From: Zygnema cylindricum
Taxonomy: Eukaryota > Streptophyta > Zygnematophyceae > Zygnematales > Zygnemataceae
Direction of reading: 5' to 3'
DNA: 64,000 nt
Assembly (NCBI GenBank): GCA_037447655.1
Contig: JBBHKE010001895.1
Span: 173,705-237,704 of the forward strand
This document shows positions 11,794-22,231 of the stretch, in pieces. Positions within the stretch are counted from its first letter, which is position 1; every line of letters begins with the position of its first letter. A program made the translations under genes and the position numbers. The notes under the pieces are model-generated. The model was given only the letters and a program-made list of their open reading frames with translations. It had not been told where the DNA came from and ran no database searches.

Positions 11794-13607
11794 TTGTGCA
11801 TTTGCATTTACTGTAGCTTCAAGTATAATGGACAAGCCACTCGGATTAGAAACCACCTTCTTGGAAATGTGAAGAGTGGAGGCATTAGGACCTGCAATTT
11901 ATGTCCGAATGAGGTAAAGGCAGAGCAACGTGTTGTGGAAACAGACAAGGCTTCTCAAGGTTCTAAAAAACGTATTATATCCGTTTTAGATCAACTTACT
12001 GGAAGTGGAAGTCTTACAGGGTCTTTGGATAAGGTACAAGGAGTACAAATGAAAATAAGAAGTTGTTTTAATAAGTATAATCAAAAGGAGGTAGATGCAG
12101 CATGGGCTAAAGCTTTTTTTGCCAATGGCTTGCCATTCACTCTATTGGGTACCCCTATTTCAAGGCAGCAGTGAAGCAAACAAGGGAGATAGGGGAGTCT
12201 TATAAGTTACCGCACCGAAATGCCATGAGAACGAGACTTTTGGCTGAGACCAAGGCAACGATCACTAATGATTTGGAGAGTTACATGGAGACATTGAAAG
12301 TCACCGGAGCCTCTGTCACATCAGACGGTTGGACAGCTATTGACCAAACACCTCTTCTTAACATTTTAGCTGTCACCCCAAAAGGTGACATGTTTCTCAT
12401 GGCCGAAGATACTAGTAGGCACTACAAGGATGCCGAATACGTTTGTGGAGTGTTGGAGAAGGGAGTACTTGCGGTGGGAGTGGAGCATGTAGTGCAAATT
12501 GTTACAGATTCTGCTCCTGTGAACAAGGCACCTGCCTTGTTGCTCATGAGGAAGTACCCAACCCTCACGTGGACGCCATGCTCTGCCCACATCTTAGACT
12601 TGATGTTGGAGGATTGGGGCAAGCTTACTTTTATTTCAACACCTGTCCGAGAGGCAAAGGAGGTGTTGAAATTTGTCACAAACCATAACATGAGTGCAAC
12701 CATCTTCAACAACATCTCTACACTTAGGCTTTTGAAACCTGGAGAGACCCGGTTTGCTACAAATTTTATCATGCTCCAAAGGTTTTTAGAGGTGAAATAC
12801 AGCCTCGAGCGCTTAATGTTTGATGATGGCTATAAACAGTGGATTAGCAAGGCTGCTTACAAGTCTGAGGGGGCCAAAATCAAATGCCACATTTTGAGCT
12901 CAGAGTTTTGGATGAGAGTGGGAGAGGCTGTGACAGTTTTAGAGCCTGTGGTACGACTAATGCGGGAGTGTGACAAAGGGGCACCAAATGTGGGGAAGGT
13001 TTATCATGGGTTCTACATGATCGGTCAATTCTTGCAAAATATATCCAACAATGGAAGAGTGGGAAATTACGAAGGAATGCAGATATTGGAGGAGTTGAAG
13101 AAATCTTGGTTGGCCAGATGGGAGATGGCATATAGCCCCATGTATGCAGCCGGCTTCGTACTCGATGTCGAGTACCAAAGTGTTGCCTATGGGCAGCATT
13201 CAAATTTGAAAGTCATGGAAGGATTCCAGAAAATGCTTGAGAGGATGTTACCAAATGTGGATGATCAAGCTGAAGCATACATTGAGCTGACTAAGTATAG
13301 GGGCTCTGAGGGAATTTTTGGGAGGGAGGTAACAAAAACTTGTGCGAAAAAGATAACAGGGTGGAAGTAGTGGCAACAGTTTGGGGCTGTCACCCCTATT
13401 TTACAGAAGGTGACAATTAGGGTCCTTGCTCAATGCTCGGTTGCTAGCTCATGCGAGAGGAATTGGTCAACTTATGACCATATTCACTCTAAAAAAAGGA
13501 AAAGGTTGACAGCTAAAAGGGCCAATGACTTAGTGTGGGTCTTTAGTAATCTTAGATTAGCACATCAAACTAGGTATGTCAGCTATGAGGAGTCTATGAT
13601 AGCATAG
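11794..13607 (+). pseudogene. hAT transposase, broken by a frameshift and an in-frame stop
   Basis: The parts occur in the expected order. The BED-type zinc finger (CIYC...RIRNHLL...CNLCP) lies at about 11797-11905, without an in-frame ATG. A linker runs to 12174. The DUF659/RNase-H-like core (12171-13370) has SDGWTAIDQTPLLNIL, a DSAPVNK segment and TPCSAHILDLMLED. The hATC dimerisation domain (13371-13607) has ASSCERNWSTYDHIHSKKR. Two lesions are visible: a reading-frame change near 12148-12158 between linker and core, and a TAG at 13368-13370 just before the hATC domain, at a place where relatives commonly have a Trp pair. The upstream ATG at 11771 is out of frame with the BED finger. An unannotated intron cannot be excluded for the first break, but not for the second. 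Confidence 0.85.
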
Positions 13608-14097
13608 GAGGAAGAGGAATGGAAGATAGTGGAAGAGGATGATGACGAAAACATAGATGAACTAGATCCAGAATGATAGAGGAAATTGCCCTATTCGAGG
13701 TTGTCAATTAGTTACTTTCTAGGTGTAAACTAAGTTATTTCCCTCCCATGATTACAAAAATGGTTTTTTTTTCTTCAATTGTGGATGTGTCATTATTTGA
13801 TGTTCATATACAAAAATGGATTTTTTTTTCAATTATGATTTTGTCATTATTCAATGTTGACATACAAAAATGGTTATTTTTTGCTTCAATTCTGAATCTA
13901 CCATTATTAAATGTTGACATATAGAATTGGATTTTTTCTTTTAAATTGTTATTTGACATTATTCAATTTTGACATTCAAAAGTTGTTATTTTTTCTTCAA
14001 TTATAAATTTTTGAATGTTAACATGTTGCAATAGGGGCAAAAGACGCCGGTGCTGACAGGGCTTTCGCTGCCTTGGCGCTGGCAACGAGTTCAACGC

Positions 14098-14425
14098 CGA
14101 GGCAACAAACAGTCTCATCGCTGGTTGTCGGTTCAGAGTCCAGCGACAGTCTGATCGCTGGCGACGAGACAATCTGGTCGCTAGCGATAAAACAGTCTGA
14201 TCGCTGGTTGCTGGTTCAGAGTCCAGCGACAGTCTGATCGCTGGCGACGAGACAGTCTGATCGCTAGCGATAAGACAATCTAATCGTTGGTTGCCGGTTC
14301 AGAGTCCAGCAACAGTCTGATCGCTGGCGATGAGACAGTTTGATCGCTAGCGACGAGACAGTCTGATCGCTGGATGCCGGTTCAGAGTCCAGCGAAGAGA
14401 CAATGTCGTCGCTGGTTTTCGTTTA
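14098..14425 (+). repeat. 83 bp tandem repeat inside the hAT element
   Basis: The landmark TCGCTGGTTG recurs at 14118, 14201, 14284 and 14367, a constant spacing of 83 bp, for nearly four units. Each unit contains CAGTCTGATCGCTGG twice to three times with GGTTCAGAGTCCAGCGA between. It is GC-richer than its surroundings and lies in the 3' non-coding part of the transposon. Confidence 0.85.
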
Positions 14426-15322
14426 GAACTCTAAAATTTTGATTTTGTCATCGTATTTTTAGTCATTTGTTAATTTTTTTAATATTTTTTGTTTTTTATT
14501 TTTTTGTATGAAGTCAACGAAAGTCAACGCATTTTAAAAATATTTGATTTTGTTTCATGCGCATATTAGTAATTTTTTTGGCGTTTCATGCGTGCGTTTT
14601 ATGCGCATGAGACATCTATGACTACAGGGTTGTTCAGAACGTATTTTACGCACGTTTCGAACGAGCGTACAATACGTAGAAACTGTAGAGATCGATTTGA
14701 AAAAAAACGTCAATAATTTTTTTTCCGTACAAATTCGTACATTTTTAAAAAATTGAATTGAACATGTATCGTAGTTTGTACGCTTTCCGTTAAATGAGCA
14801 GTGAAAAACATTATCTAAGTAAATCATTATCACACTTAGACTATACATCTAAACATCTTCACCAACTGGTTGAGGACGGCCTACCGATTCGTACAGCATG
14901 ACGTTCACAGGCGCAGCTTCAATTCCTTCGAGATGCATACTTATATTATAAAATTGCCTATCCTTCACAAACAGGCAACCATGGCCTTCTTTCCCTACCT
15001 CTCCGAGAGCATGTAACTTCACAAAAACAAAGTTTAGGCCATATGCATATTCCATTTTTCATCATTCGTGGCGTCGATAATGGCTTCTTCTGTGATTTTT
15101 CGCGTTCAGCTGTTCAAGTAATAGTGGCAGCTTCTTTTCGAAATTTGAAGAAGACGCCCGCACAAAACTTGAACTCACGGCGCTCAAATAGTGTGACGCC
15201 GCAACGTCTCTTTTTGGAAACATTTGTAGACGTCACATTATATCCTCGTACAATCCATGTACATTTTGTTCGGTTAACTGAACAGAAAGTACGGATAGGT
15301 GCATCGATTTTTTTTAATAAAC

Positions 15323-15866
15323 TATAACGCCAATCGTTATTAGCGTTGTGTACACTAATTCCGTCCCGCTATTTTTTTTTTTTATTCTCCATTAGCGTAG
15401 TTCATTCTATTTTTTCTTTATTATATTTAGGGTTATTTTCAGTACGTTGTCTCTTAAATAGAGTGGTGTACGGTCAGTGTCATACCGTACATAAATGTAC
15501 CTTTTTAAGTTAAAAAGTACAATAAATTAGTTTTAGTAACCGCGGACGCATCAGAATGTGCGTTCTAAAAAGGAAAAAACATCAGGTCGTAAAAAATCCC
15601 GCTCGCACGTATTCGTCCGACAGCCGCGTTTCGACCGTGTTAATGTACGATTTGTGTACGATTTTGTCAAATTTTGTACGAAGACCTATATTACTGTAGG
15701 CATGTTTGCGACCGGCATTTTTTTTTTCAAAGATCCAAATTACCATAACCAAACAATTAGAATGTATGATTTTTTCCAAAATTTTCAAATTCTTAAATAG
15801 CATATACCACGGTAATTATTTTTATACGCTAAAAAAACTTACACGCTTATAACGATTGGCGGTGTA
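15323..15866. mobile_element. TIR element of the TACACCG...CGGTGTA family, copy 1
   Basis: The left end TATAACGCCAATCGTTATTAG and right end CTTATAACGATTGGCGGTGTA are inverted. The interior holds the GTACGGTCAGTGTCATACCG block and the 80-aa frame (15558-15800, GTG at best as start) with KKSRSHVFVRQP. Confidence 0.7.
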
Positions 15867-16044
15867 CCGTACAGTTTCCGTAAATAATATAACAGTTACA
15901 GTATTTTGTTTATTAGTTTCCGTAATATGTCAGTTTCAGTTTACAGTAGATGTTTTTTTGCGTATTTTTGAAAAGTCACGTTCAATACGTAGAAACTGGA
16001 ACAAATGGAAAAAATCCACGTATTGAACAACTGGGGGGTACTTT
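15331..16044 (+). repeat. 714 bp direct repeat, copy 1 (partner 18866-19577)
   Basis: Aligned by eye, the two copies differ at only a handful of positions and in poly-T lengths. An 80-aa frame inside is identical in both. The shared segment contains a TIR element plus about 175 bp of the element X right end, so it is more than one transposon. Confidence 0.88.
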
Positions 16045-17275
16045 CGAGCAGACACGCAGTTAGAAATTTATTCACGATCCATCCTCACTCCAAAACTTCG
16101 TGCAGGCTCTACACAGGAAATAGTGTAGCTCACCACCATCGTCACGACGCAAATTACTAAGTTCTGATTAAGTTTGGGAGTTATAGTTGTTTTAGTCATG
16201 AAATTCTTATTTGTCCTCTGCCTCTATCTTATAGCCGCCATGGTTGCTCCCTTAACGATGAACAAATATCCGATTGCCTGAAAGTTCTTGATGTTCTTTC
16301 TTAGGTTTTCTTTTAAATGGAATGAATTCTTGTTGTTACGCTGTTAATTTTTCCTTCGTCTCAAGTCACTATTTAATACTTACGTTGGGAGGGTATAGCC
16401 ACAACATGAACTAGTGAGAGTTCACACTGAAAAATGAGAGAGCTGCTTTTGGACGCTCTAGATGTGCCTTTCCGATAGATCGACGGTAACAGGCGTACGC
16501 TCGGCTATGGCGCCCCTTTGACTGGCTATGACGTGCTGAGGTTGAAATCAGAATCGGAGGAACGCGGCGAGCTGCGGTGAACGGGAGGAAAAGCCGTACA
16601 TTGTAGCACAGGACAAGACTCCAACGGCTCCTTGAAACACCGTAAAGCATAGTTTTAAAGTAGGTGAAACGTAGGTGAAATAGTAGGTGAAATGCATATT
16701 GTACGCAAAACATAAAATATGACCTTAAGACCGATATTGTATTGGTCGCAAAATGAAAAAAAATAGTAACAGGGTTGAGTTGCACATCGATCGATAGAGA
16801 ATTAAAAGTCATGTCTATATTTTGAAAACATTCGGACAAAAAAATATTTTTCTGTGAGTTTTGAGGTATTTTTTATTTAAGCCGTCAGATGTTTACGATC
16901 AGACGGAAGTTGATAAAAGTAGCAATCTAAGAAGATCACATGAAAAGCCCATAACACTACTTAGGATAGAACTATCGTCAAATTCGGACGATCGGACGGT
17001 CGCTGATCAAAGTATCGATCTAAGAAGATCACATGGAAAGCTCGTAACACAACTTACGCTAAAGGCGGCTTACAAAAGGCCTACAAAAAAACGCCTACTT
17101 TTTAACTATGCCGTAAAGTGTACCTTGTAACTTGTCCGTTAACGGATGTGAGCCACACCGTACAATCCATCCGTTCAGACTCGGGTTTGGTTCACTCTTT
17201 ATTTTCGAATCTTACAAAGTGAACTTGAAATCACCGACATTTCTGCGAAATTAACTCCAGTCAGCGATATTTCCG

Positions 17276-17319
<44 letters not shown>

Positions 17320-18607
17320 TTTAACGACTAGTTCAGTACCGTACTGTACTCCAGTTGGAAATAGAAGGAATGTATTTTTTTCGACTAATCGCACAAAATT
17401 AAGACGTAACTATAGATTTTCATACTTTTGCTCACGACTGTTATTGAACTCGTCACGACCCTTGATCATTTCAGACCGAGGGGCATGGATTGTACGGATG
17501 CCAGCGATAATGTAATGGTCATTTCCTGCCTACGATTCGGACGTTTCTCAACTTTCCCCGGTTCGAATGCGCATCTCGCGCGTGGGAGAGGTCAACGAAT
17601 GTCGGCGAAAGCGGGCACTTGACGGCCAATCCGGTCGATTTGACTTTTACATCTGTAGCGGCTCCTTGACGGGCGCCACAATACTGTACTTTACTGTGAA
17701 CTGTGTTGACTTCCGGCCGGAGTCCGACGCGTGTGCACAAAGTATTGGAGGTGGATTGGCGGAAGCCATGAAATTGTACACAAGAGAAAGATCAATGCCT
17801 TGGAGAGAGGAATTGATTTGTATTTGGGATGATTTCATTAAGTGAGAAGAGTCACTTATATACAAAAATATACAGTGCTAATTACTGTGGAGTCTAAACG
17901 TTCTACGCTACACTGTAACAAAGGGTCTTAGTCTAGATTCTAATGAATGTATATAAGACAAAAGAAAGACCGGACCGACGGTCAAAAGACTGGACCGACG
18001 GTCAAAGGACTTAGTACGTAGAAAAAAGTACGACTAGACCGACGTATGTAATAAAAAGACTGGACCGTCGTAAAGAAGTACGACATGACCAAAAGTAAGT
18101 CGAACCAATATGACGACAAGACTTGACTGACGTAGGAAATGAAAAGTACGAAAAGACCACCGACACATATAATGAAAAAGTACAGATATGACAAAAGTGA
18201 ATTTGACGCTAAATGACCCTTAACAAAATGGACGTAGAAATTCTGTCCCTCGGTAAAAATGTTTATTTTTTGGGTAGATGTGGCAGCTACAGTAGTTTAT
18301 TTAGTGTTTAGAGTTGTCATTCCTTGGAATAGCGGTGTGCTTTGGTGATATAGGGGAAGGGGGAGGCCGGACAACATGTAAAGTAGTCAGCCCTGGGCTA
18401 CCATCGGCATGTTTGTAAACATGTTACTTCCTGGCTCGGACATTTTCTTGTCTCTATACGAGTAATCAAATTGCATTACAATGATATGTGGGAGGGGTGG
18501 TGCTTTCGCATTTTCGCCATTCGTCAATTATGTCAACAGTGAAACGTTTTCATGTGTGGAAATTGACTTTTGTCGTGTTGCTCAATGTGGGGAGTTTGGG
18601 AGTAGAG
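16045..18607. other. Repeat-like stretch with no supported gene
   Basis: It holds a (TA)n microsatellite at 17278-17310 followed by a T run, a short tandem of GGACCGACGGTCAAA at 17971-18008, and the dispersed repeat noted separately. Open frames of 60-140 aa occur on both strands (for example 16411-16839 minus, 17567-17845 plus) without recognisable domains. Confidence 0.45.
16650..17125 (+). repeat. Dispersed repeat, copy 1 (inverted partner near 48270-48530)
   Basis: The blocks CTAAGAAGATCACATG, GATCGGACGG..GCTGATCAAAG, and GGCCTACAAAAAAACGCCTACTTTT recur in reverse order and on the opposite strand at 48270-48530, with the ATATTGTATGCAAAACATA block. Confidence 0.7.
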
Positions 18608-18818
18608 TACACCGCGAATCGTTATTACCGTACAAGTTTTTTTAGCGTATAAGAATATTACCGTTATTAACGCTAATTGGGAATTGGAAAATTTTCAAAG
18701 ATGTCATTTAGAAATTAGGGTTTTTTTTAAATAGTATGGATAATTCTATTTGAGAATTTGGGAAAAATTTGAGGGAACCGAATTAGCGTTCAATAAGCTA
18801 ATAACGATTCGCGGTGTA
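18608..18818. mobile_element. TIR element, short deletion form (211 bp)
   Basis: The ends TACACCGCGAATCGTTATTA and TAATAACGATTCGCGGTGTA are perfectly inverted over 20 bp, with TA at the borders. It has no coding capacity. Confidence 0.82.
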
Positions 18819-18857
18819 GTTGAAGGACCCTTGTCACTGCGATACGATACAGTACAG

Positions 18858-19399
18858 TACACCACCAATCGTTATTAGCGTTGTGTACGCTAATTCCGTC
18901 CCGCTTTTTTTTTTTATTCTCCATTAGTGTAGTTCATTTGATTTTTTTCTTTATTCTATTTAGGGTTATTTTCAGTACGTTGTCTCTTAAATAGAGTGGT
19001 GTACGGTCAGTGTCATACCGTACATAAATGTACCTTTTTAAGTTAAAAAGTACAATAAATTAGTTTTAGTAACCGCGGACGCATCAGAATGTGCGTTCTA
19101 AAAAGGAAAAAACATCAGGTCGTAAAAAATCCCGCTCGCACGTATTCGTCCGACAGCCGCGTTTCGACCGTGTTAATGTACGATTTGTGTACGATTTTGT
19201 CAAATTTTGTACGAAGACCTATATTACTGTAGGCATGTTTGCGACCGGCATTTTTTTTTTCAAAGATCCAAATTACCATAACCAAACAATTAGAATGTAT
19301 GATTTTTTCCAAAATTTTCAAATTCTTAAATAGCATATACCACGGTAATTATTTTTATACGCTAAAAAAACTTACACGCTTATAACGATTGGCGGTGTA
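18858..19399. mobile_element. TIR element, copy 2 of the 540 bp form
   Basis: It starts TACACCACCAATCGTTATTAG and ends AACGATTGGCGGTGTA. Its interior is nearly identical to 15323-15866, including the 80-aa frame at 19091-19333. Confidence 0.78.
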
Positions 19400-19577
19400 C
19401 CGTACAGTTTCCGTAAATAATATAACAGTTACAGTATTTTGTTTATTAGTTTCCGTAATATGTCAGTTTCAGTTTACAGTAGATGTTTTTTTGCGTATTT
19501 TTGAAAAGTCACGTTCAATACGTAGAAACTGGAACAAATGGAAAAAATCCACGTATTGAACAACTGGGGGGTACTTT
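18866..19577 (+). repeat. 714 bp direct repeat, copy 2 (partner 15331-16044)
   Basis: It has the same content and order as copy 1, offset by about 3533-3535 bp. It ends CTGGGGGGTACTTT as copy 1 does. Confidence 0.88.
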
Positions 19578-19651
19578 GAGTACAGTATGCGTATAGTACG
19601 GAGATGCCACATTCAAAATGTCCATCTTCTCGCATATGAAAAATTGAAAAC

Positions 19652-19854
19652 TACACCGTGAATCGTTACTAGCCTTATGTACGCTATATCGGCACCCCAA
19701 AATTTTGACATTGATACCTTAAATATTATAAATTACACTATTTAAGGACGTGAACTATAATCTGCCACGTCTCTTGGCACTAAATTAGAATGAATGACGC
19801 TAATTTTTTCTTTACACTAATAATTTCTATACGCTAATAACGTTTTAAGGTGTA
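19652..19854. mobile_element. TIR element (203 bp), head-to-head with its neighbour
   Basis: It starts TACACCGTGAATCGTTAC and ends AATAACGTTTTAAGGTGTA. Its left half is the reverse complement of the right end of the next element (20690-20788). Its right half mirrors that element's left end, forming an inverted repeat of about 70 bp arms at 19783-19927. Confidence 0.75.
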
Positions 19855-19857
19855 CAC

Positions 19858-20788
19858 TGCACCTTGAATCGTTATTAGCGTATAGAAATTATTAGTGTAA
19901 ATAAAAAAATAGCGTCATTCATTCTAAGGGTACATCTCCATGTATCTAAGTAAGGGTTTTTTTATGTCGTTTTCCTCTAAAACATAGAGTCGTACCACGT
20001 AAATGTCAACCGTACAAAAAAAAAGAAAAAATGAGAAGTACATTTTGCATCATCATCGAATTTAAAATGTACTACATGTTGTCGTCTTGTGTTCTTCGAC
20101 CCACGGCCATGCCAAAAAACGTCATCTTCAAACTTTTCTTTAAAAAACATGCGCGATGTTTTTTAAAACAAAGTATTTTCGCTAAACAAATAATAACACG
20201 CATTCACACGTGTAAAATTCTTTCTAAAAAAATCCAAATGAATTCAAACGACGACGAAAAATATACAATTCGGTATGTTTTGTCCGTTTGCGTCCATCAA
20301 AGTACATAATTTGTTTCGGTTTGTCAGTTTTCATTAATTACGGATTTTTTAATTTTAGGGGATCTGAAGATTCCGATGCCATTTGACGAAAACGTGAGAA
20401 ATCTCTGAGGGCGCCACATCAACTTGCACTCGCTGCCTCTCACCATACAATTATGCGACGTCACGAACAATTTGGAAAATCATAGATTGTAGACGATGGC
20501 TACCGTCACGCGCATGTCAGCGTATACAATTGTCACACCCTTAAGTTTTAATTCCGTTTTCACACATAAGGACACTTGAAATCCGGGTCCGCCGGATCTG
20601 CGCTAAAAAACAAAGTAATTTCTCTAAGTTACAAGTACATGGAGACGCACCCTAATTTAATGCCAGGAGACGTGGCAGATTATGGTCCACGTCCTTAAAT
20701 AATGTAATTTATTCTATTTAAGGTATCAATGTCAAAATTTTGGGGTGCCGATATAGCGTACATAAGGATAATAACGATTCACGGTGTA
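19858..20788. mobile_element. TIR element carrying a nested Harbinger-like insertion
   Basis: The left end is CACCTTGAATCGTTATTAG and the right end TAATAACGATTCACGGTGTA. With the 725 bp insertion (19928-20652) removed, it equals an inverted copy of the 203 bp neighbour at 19652-19854. Confidence 0.72.
19928..20652. mobile_element. PIF/Harbinger-like non-autonomous element
   Basis: The ends are GGGTACATCTCCATGTA and, inverted, TACATGGAGACGCACCC. The flanks on both sides are TAA (19925-19927 and 20653-20655). GGG-type ends with a 3 bp TWA target duplication are the signature of PIF/Harbinger. The interior frame (92 aa, 20031-20309) shows no transposase or Myb domain. A similar right end occurs at about 47795-47846. 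Confidence 0.62.
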
Positions 20789-20796
20789 CAGTACAA

Positions 20797-21709
20797 TACA
20801 CCGTCAATCGCTATTAGAGTATATAACGCCAATTCGGTGCCCTTTTAAAAAAAAAAAAACCCGAAATACAATTCTTAATTTTTTTTTTCCATTATTCTAA
20901 TTAGGTTTTTTTTTCAATTAGCGATAATAATGGAAGTACATTGCGATAGAAATAGTGTGGCGTACGGACGGGATTTTTTGTACGAAATGGAGTTTTTGAA
21001 TTACAAAGGCATAAAAAGACACTTCACATTATTGCGCACACATGTGAATGTGCACTGGAAGAAAGAGACGCAAACTCTTCGACAAAAATCACGTTCTCAT
21101 ATGTTCGTCCGTCAACCGTGTGAACAACGCGACGGCGTACGAATTGTCAGATTTTGTACGGGTACACATATTACTGTAGACATCGAAAGGGCGGGTATTT
21201 ATTTGTCAGGACAACCCAAATTTGATTTAGGGATTAATTAGTATATATATTTTTCTTAAAAAAAATAATTCCCGATTAGTGTTAATAAAAGTGTCGGTTG
21301 CAAACATGGTTACACTATTATAGGTCTCCGTACAAAATATAACAAATAGTACACAAATCGTACATTCACACGGTCGAAACGCGGCTGTAGGATAAATATG
21401 TGCGAACGGGATTTTTTACGACCTGGTGTTTTTTCCTTTTTACGACTCCACATGTATTTTAAGCGCAATTTTGTATTCAACCGAATTTGTACGATTTTCG
21501 ATTACGAAGTACAGTGTTGTACGAACAAACACCTTTTGTACACCACACTATTCATGAAATAAGTACGATATGACCGTTAACGCTAATTTACAAGAACCGT
21601 AATTAACGTCAAGGAAAAATTAGATTTATTAATTGTATTTCAGGTATCGATGTCAAAATACGGGGGTGCCGATATGGAGTACATAAGGCTAATAACGATC
21701 CACAATGTA
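20797..21709. mobile_element. TIR element (913 bp) with two opposed interior halves
   Basis: It starts TACACCGTCAATCGCTATTAG and ends, inverted, CTAATAACGATCCACAATGTA. The plus-strand half (20920-21245) and the minus-strand half (21290-21570) each carry a version of the GTGTGG(T/C)GTACGG block and the KSRSH frame, pointing toward each other. Confidence 0.65.
20930..21241 (+). CDS. Small open frame of a TIR element with conserved KSRSH(V/M)FVRQP motif
   Basis: A 103-aa frame starting at ATG. Residues 55-63 onward contain KSRSHMFVRQP, then DGVRIVRFCTGTHITV. The diverged copies at 15558-15800 and 19091-19333 share KSRSHVFVRQP, VRFV and FCTKTYITV, and the minus-strand copy near 21300-21470 also keeps KKSRSH. 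In the 11-codon core, six of seven differing codons are synonymous, which hints at past selection on protein. I do not recognise the family. It may be a remnant of the element's own protein. No expression or splice evidence exists, and the 80-aa versions lack an ATG. Confidence 0.3.
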   Translation: MEVHCDRNSVAYGRDFLYEMEFLNYKGIKRHFTLLRTHVNVHWKKETQTLRQKSRSHMFVRQPCEQRDGVRIVRFCTGTHITVDIERAGIYLSGQPKFDLGIN

Positions 21710-22231
21710 TTGTACTGTACGCTCTTGTGAGAGGTCGCAAACGGTCAACCGAAACCGTAACTGACCGTTAACCGACCGCCCGCATCGGATCCCTAACGGA
21801 TTCGGGTGCCAAATTTGGAGGGTCAGGCAAAATCGGGCGGGTGATTCACGAAAAAAAATTGGTTACGGTCGGGTAAGCAAAAAACGAAAAAAATTGAAGG
21901 TTTTGTACCGTTAATACTCTCCAACATTATTGTACTTTGTACTCTTGGTATCGTGGAAGGTGTAAAGGAGATACACAACTAATTTTGTACTTATTCGGGT
22001 ACATACGGGTACAGGTAGTCGCGATAAATCGAGTTGTTGGTCAACTTTTTTGTTGGTAAACACGTTTTGGTTAACGGTTAACAATTCTGGAGCGTGACAT
22101 AACCTGGTCGGGCGTCAGGTACTTAGATTTCGAAAAAAAGAACGGTCGGTTTTGGTTATCTAAAATTTTGACTTTTGCGATCTCTAGCTCCTGTTACAAG
22201 CATGTCTGATTGGAGGATATTTCCTAGCGTT
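21710..22231. other. Non-coding stretch between elements
   Basis: It contains GGTCGG/CCGACC-rich sequence (21720-22150) without a supported frame or clear element borders. Confidence 0.4.

Larger units (their letters stand above)
11392..14620 (+). mobile_element. hAT transposon with perfect TIRs and 8 bp target duplication
   Basis: The left end CATAGATGTCTCAT (11392-11405) and right end ATGAGACATCTATG (14607-14620) are exact reverse complements over 14 bp. Both sides are flanked by the 8 bp direct repeat ACTACAGG (11384-11391 and 14621-14628), the target duplication length of the hAT superfamily. Length 3229 bp. Subterminal direct repeats with GCGCGCA and TTTGTACGT(T/C)AC(G/A)GTTATAATGTAC lie at about 11545-11655. 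An 83 bp tandem array occupies the 3' side. Intact ends with a damaged transposase suggest an element that could now move only if a transposase is supplied from elsewhere. Confidence 0.92.
14629..16044. mobile_element. Second TIR-like element ('X') whose left end was split by the hAT insertion
   Basis: With the hAT element removed, the left end would read GTACTACAGGGTTGTTCA (11382-11391 joined to 14629). The right end, reverse-complemented, reads GTACCCCCCAGTTGTTCA (ending near 16044). Both ends also carry CAATACGTAGAAACTG nearby. A shorter TIR element (15323-15866) is inserted in it. No transposase was found. The border assignment is an inference from these end similarities. Confidence 0.42.

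Noticed and set aside
14098-14425. CRISPR-like regular repeats
   Set aside because: Units are contiguous 83 bp tandem copies without unique spacers, inside a hAT transposon in a eukaryotic genome.
16411-16839. 142-aa minus-strand frame
   Set aside because: No recognisable domain. It overlaps a dispersed repeat, and its composition does not look coding.
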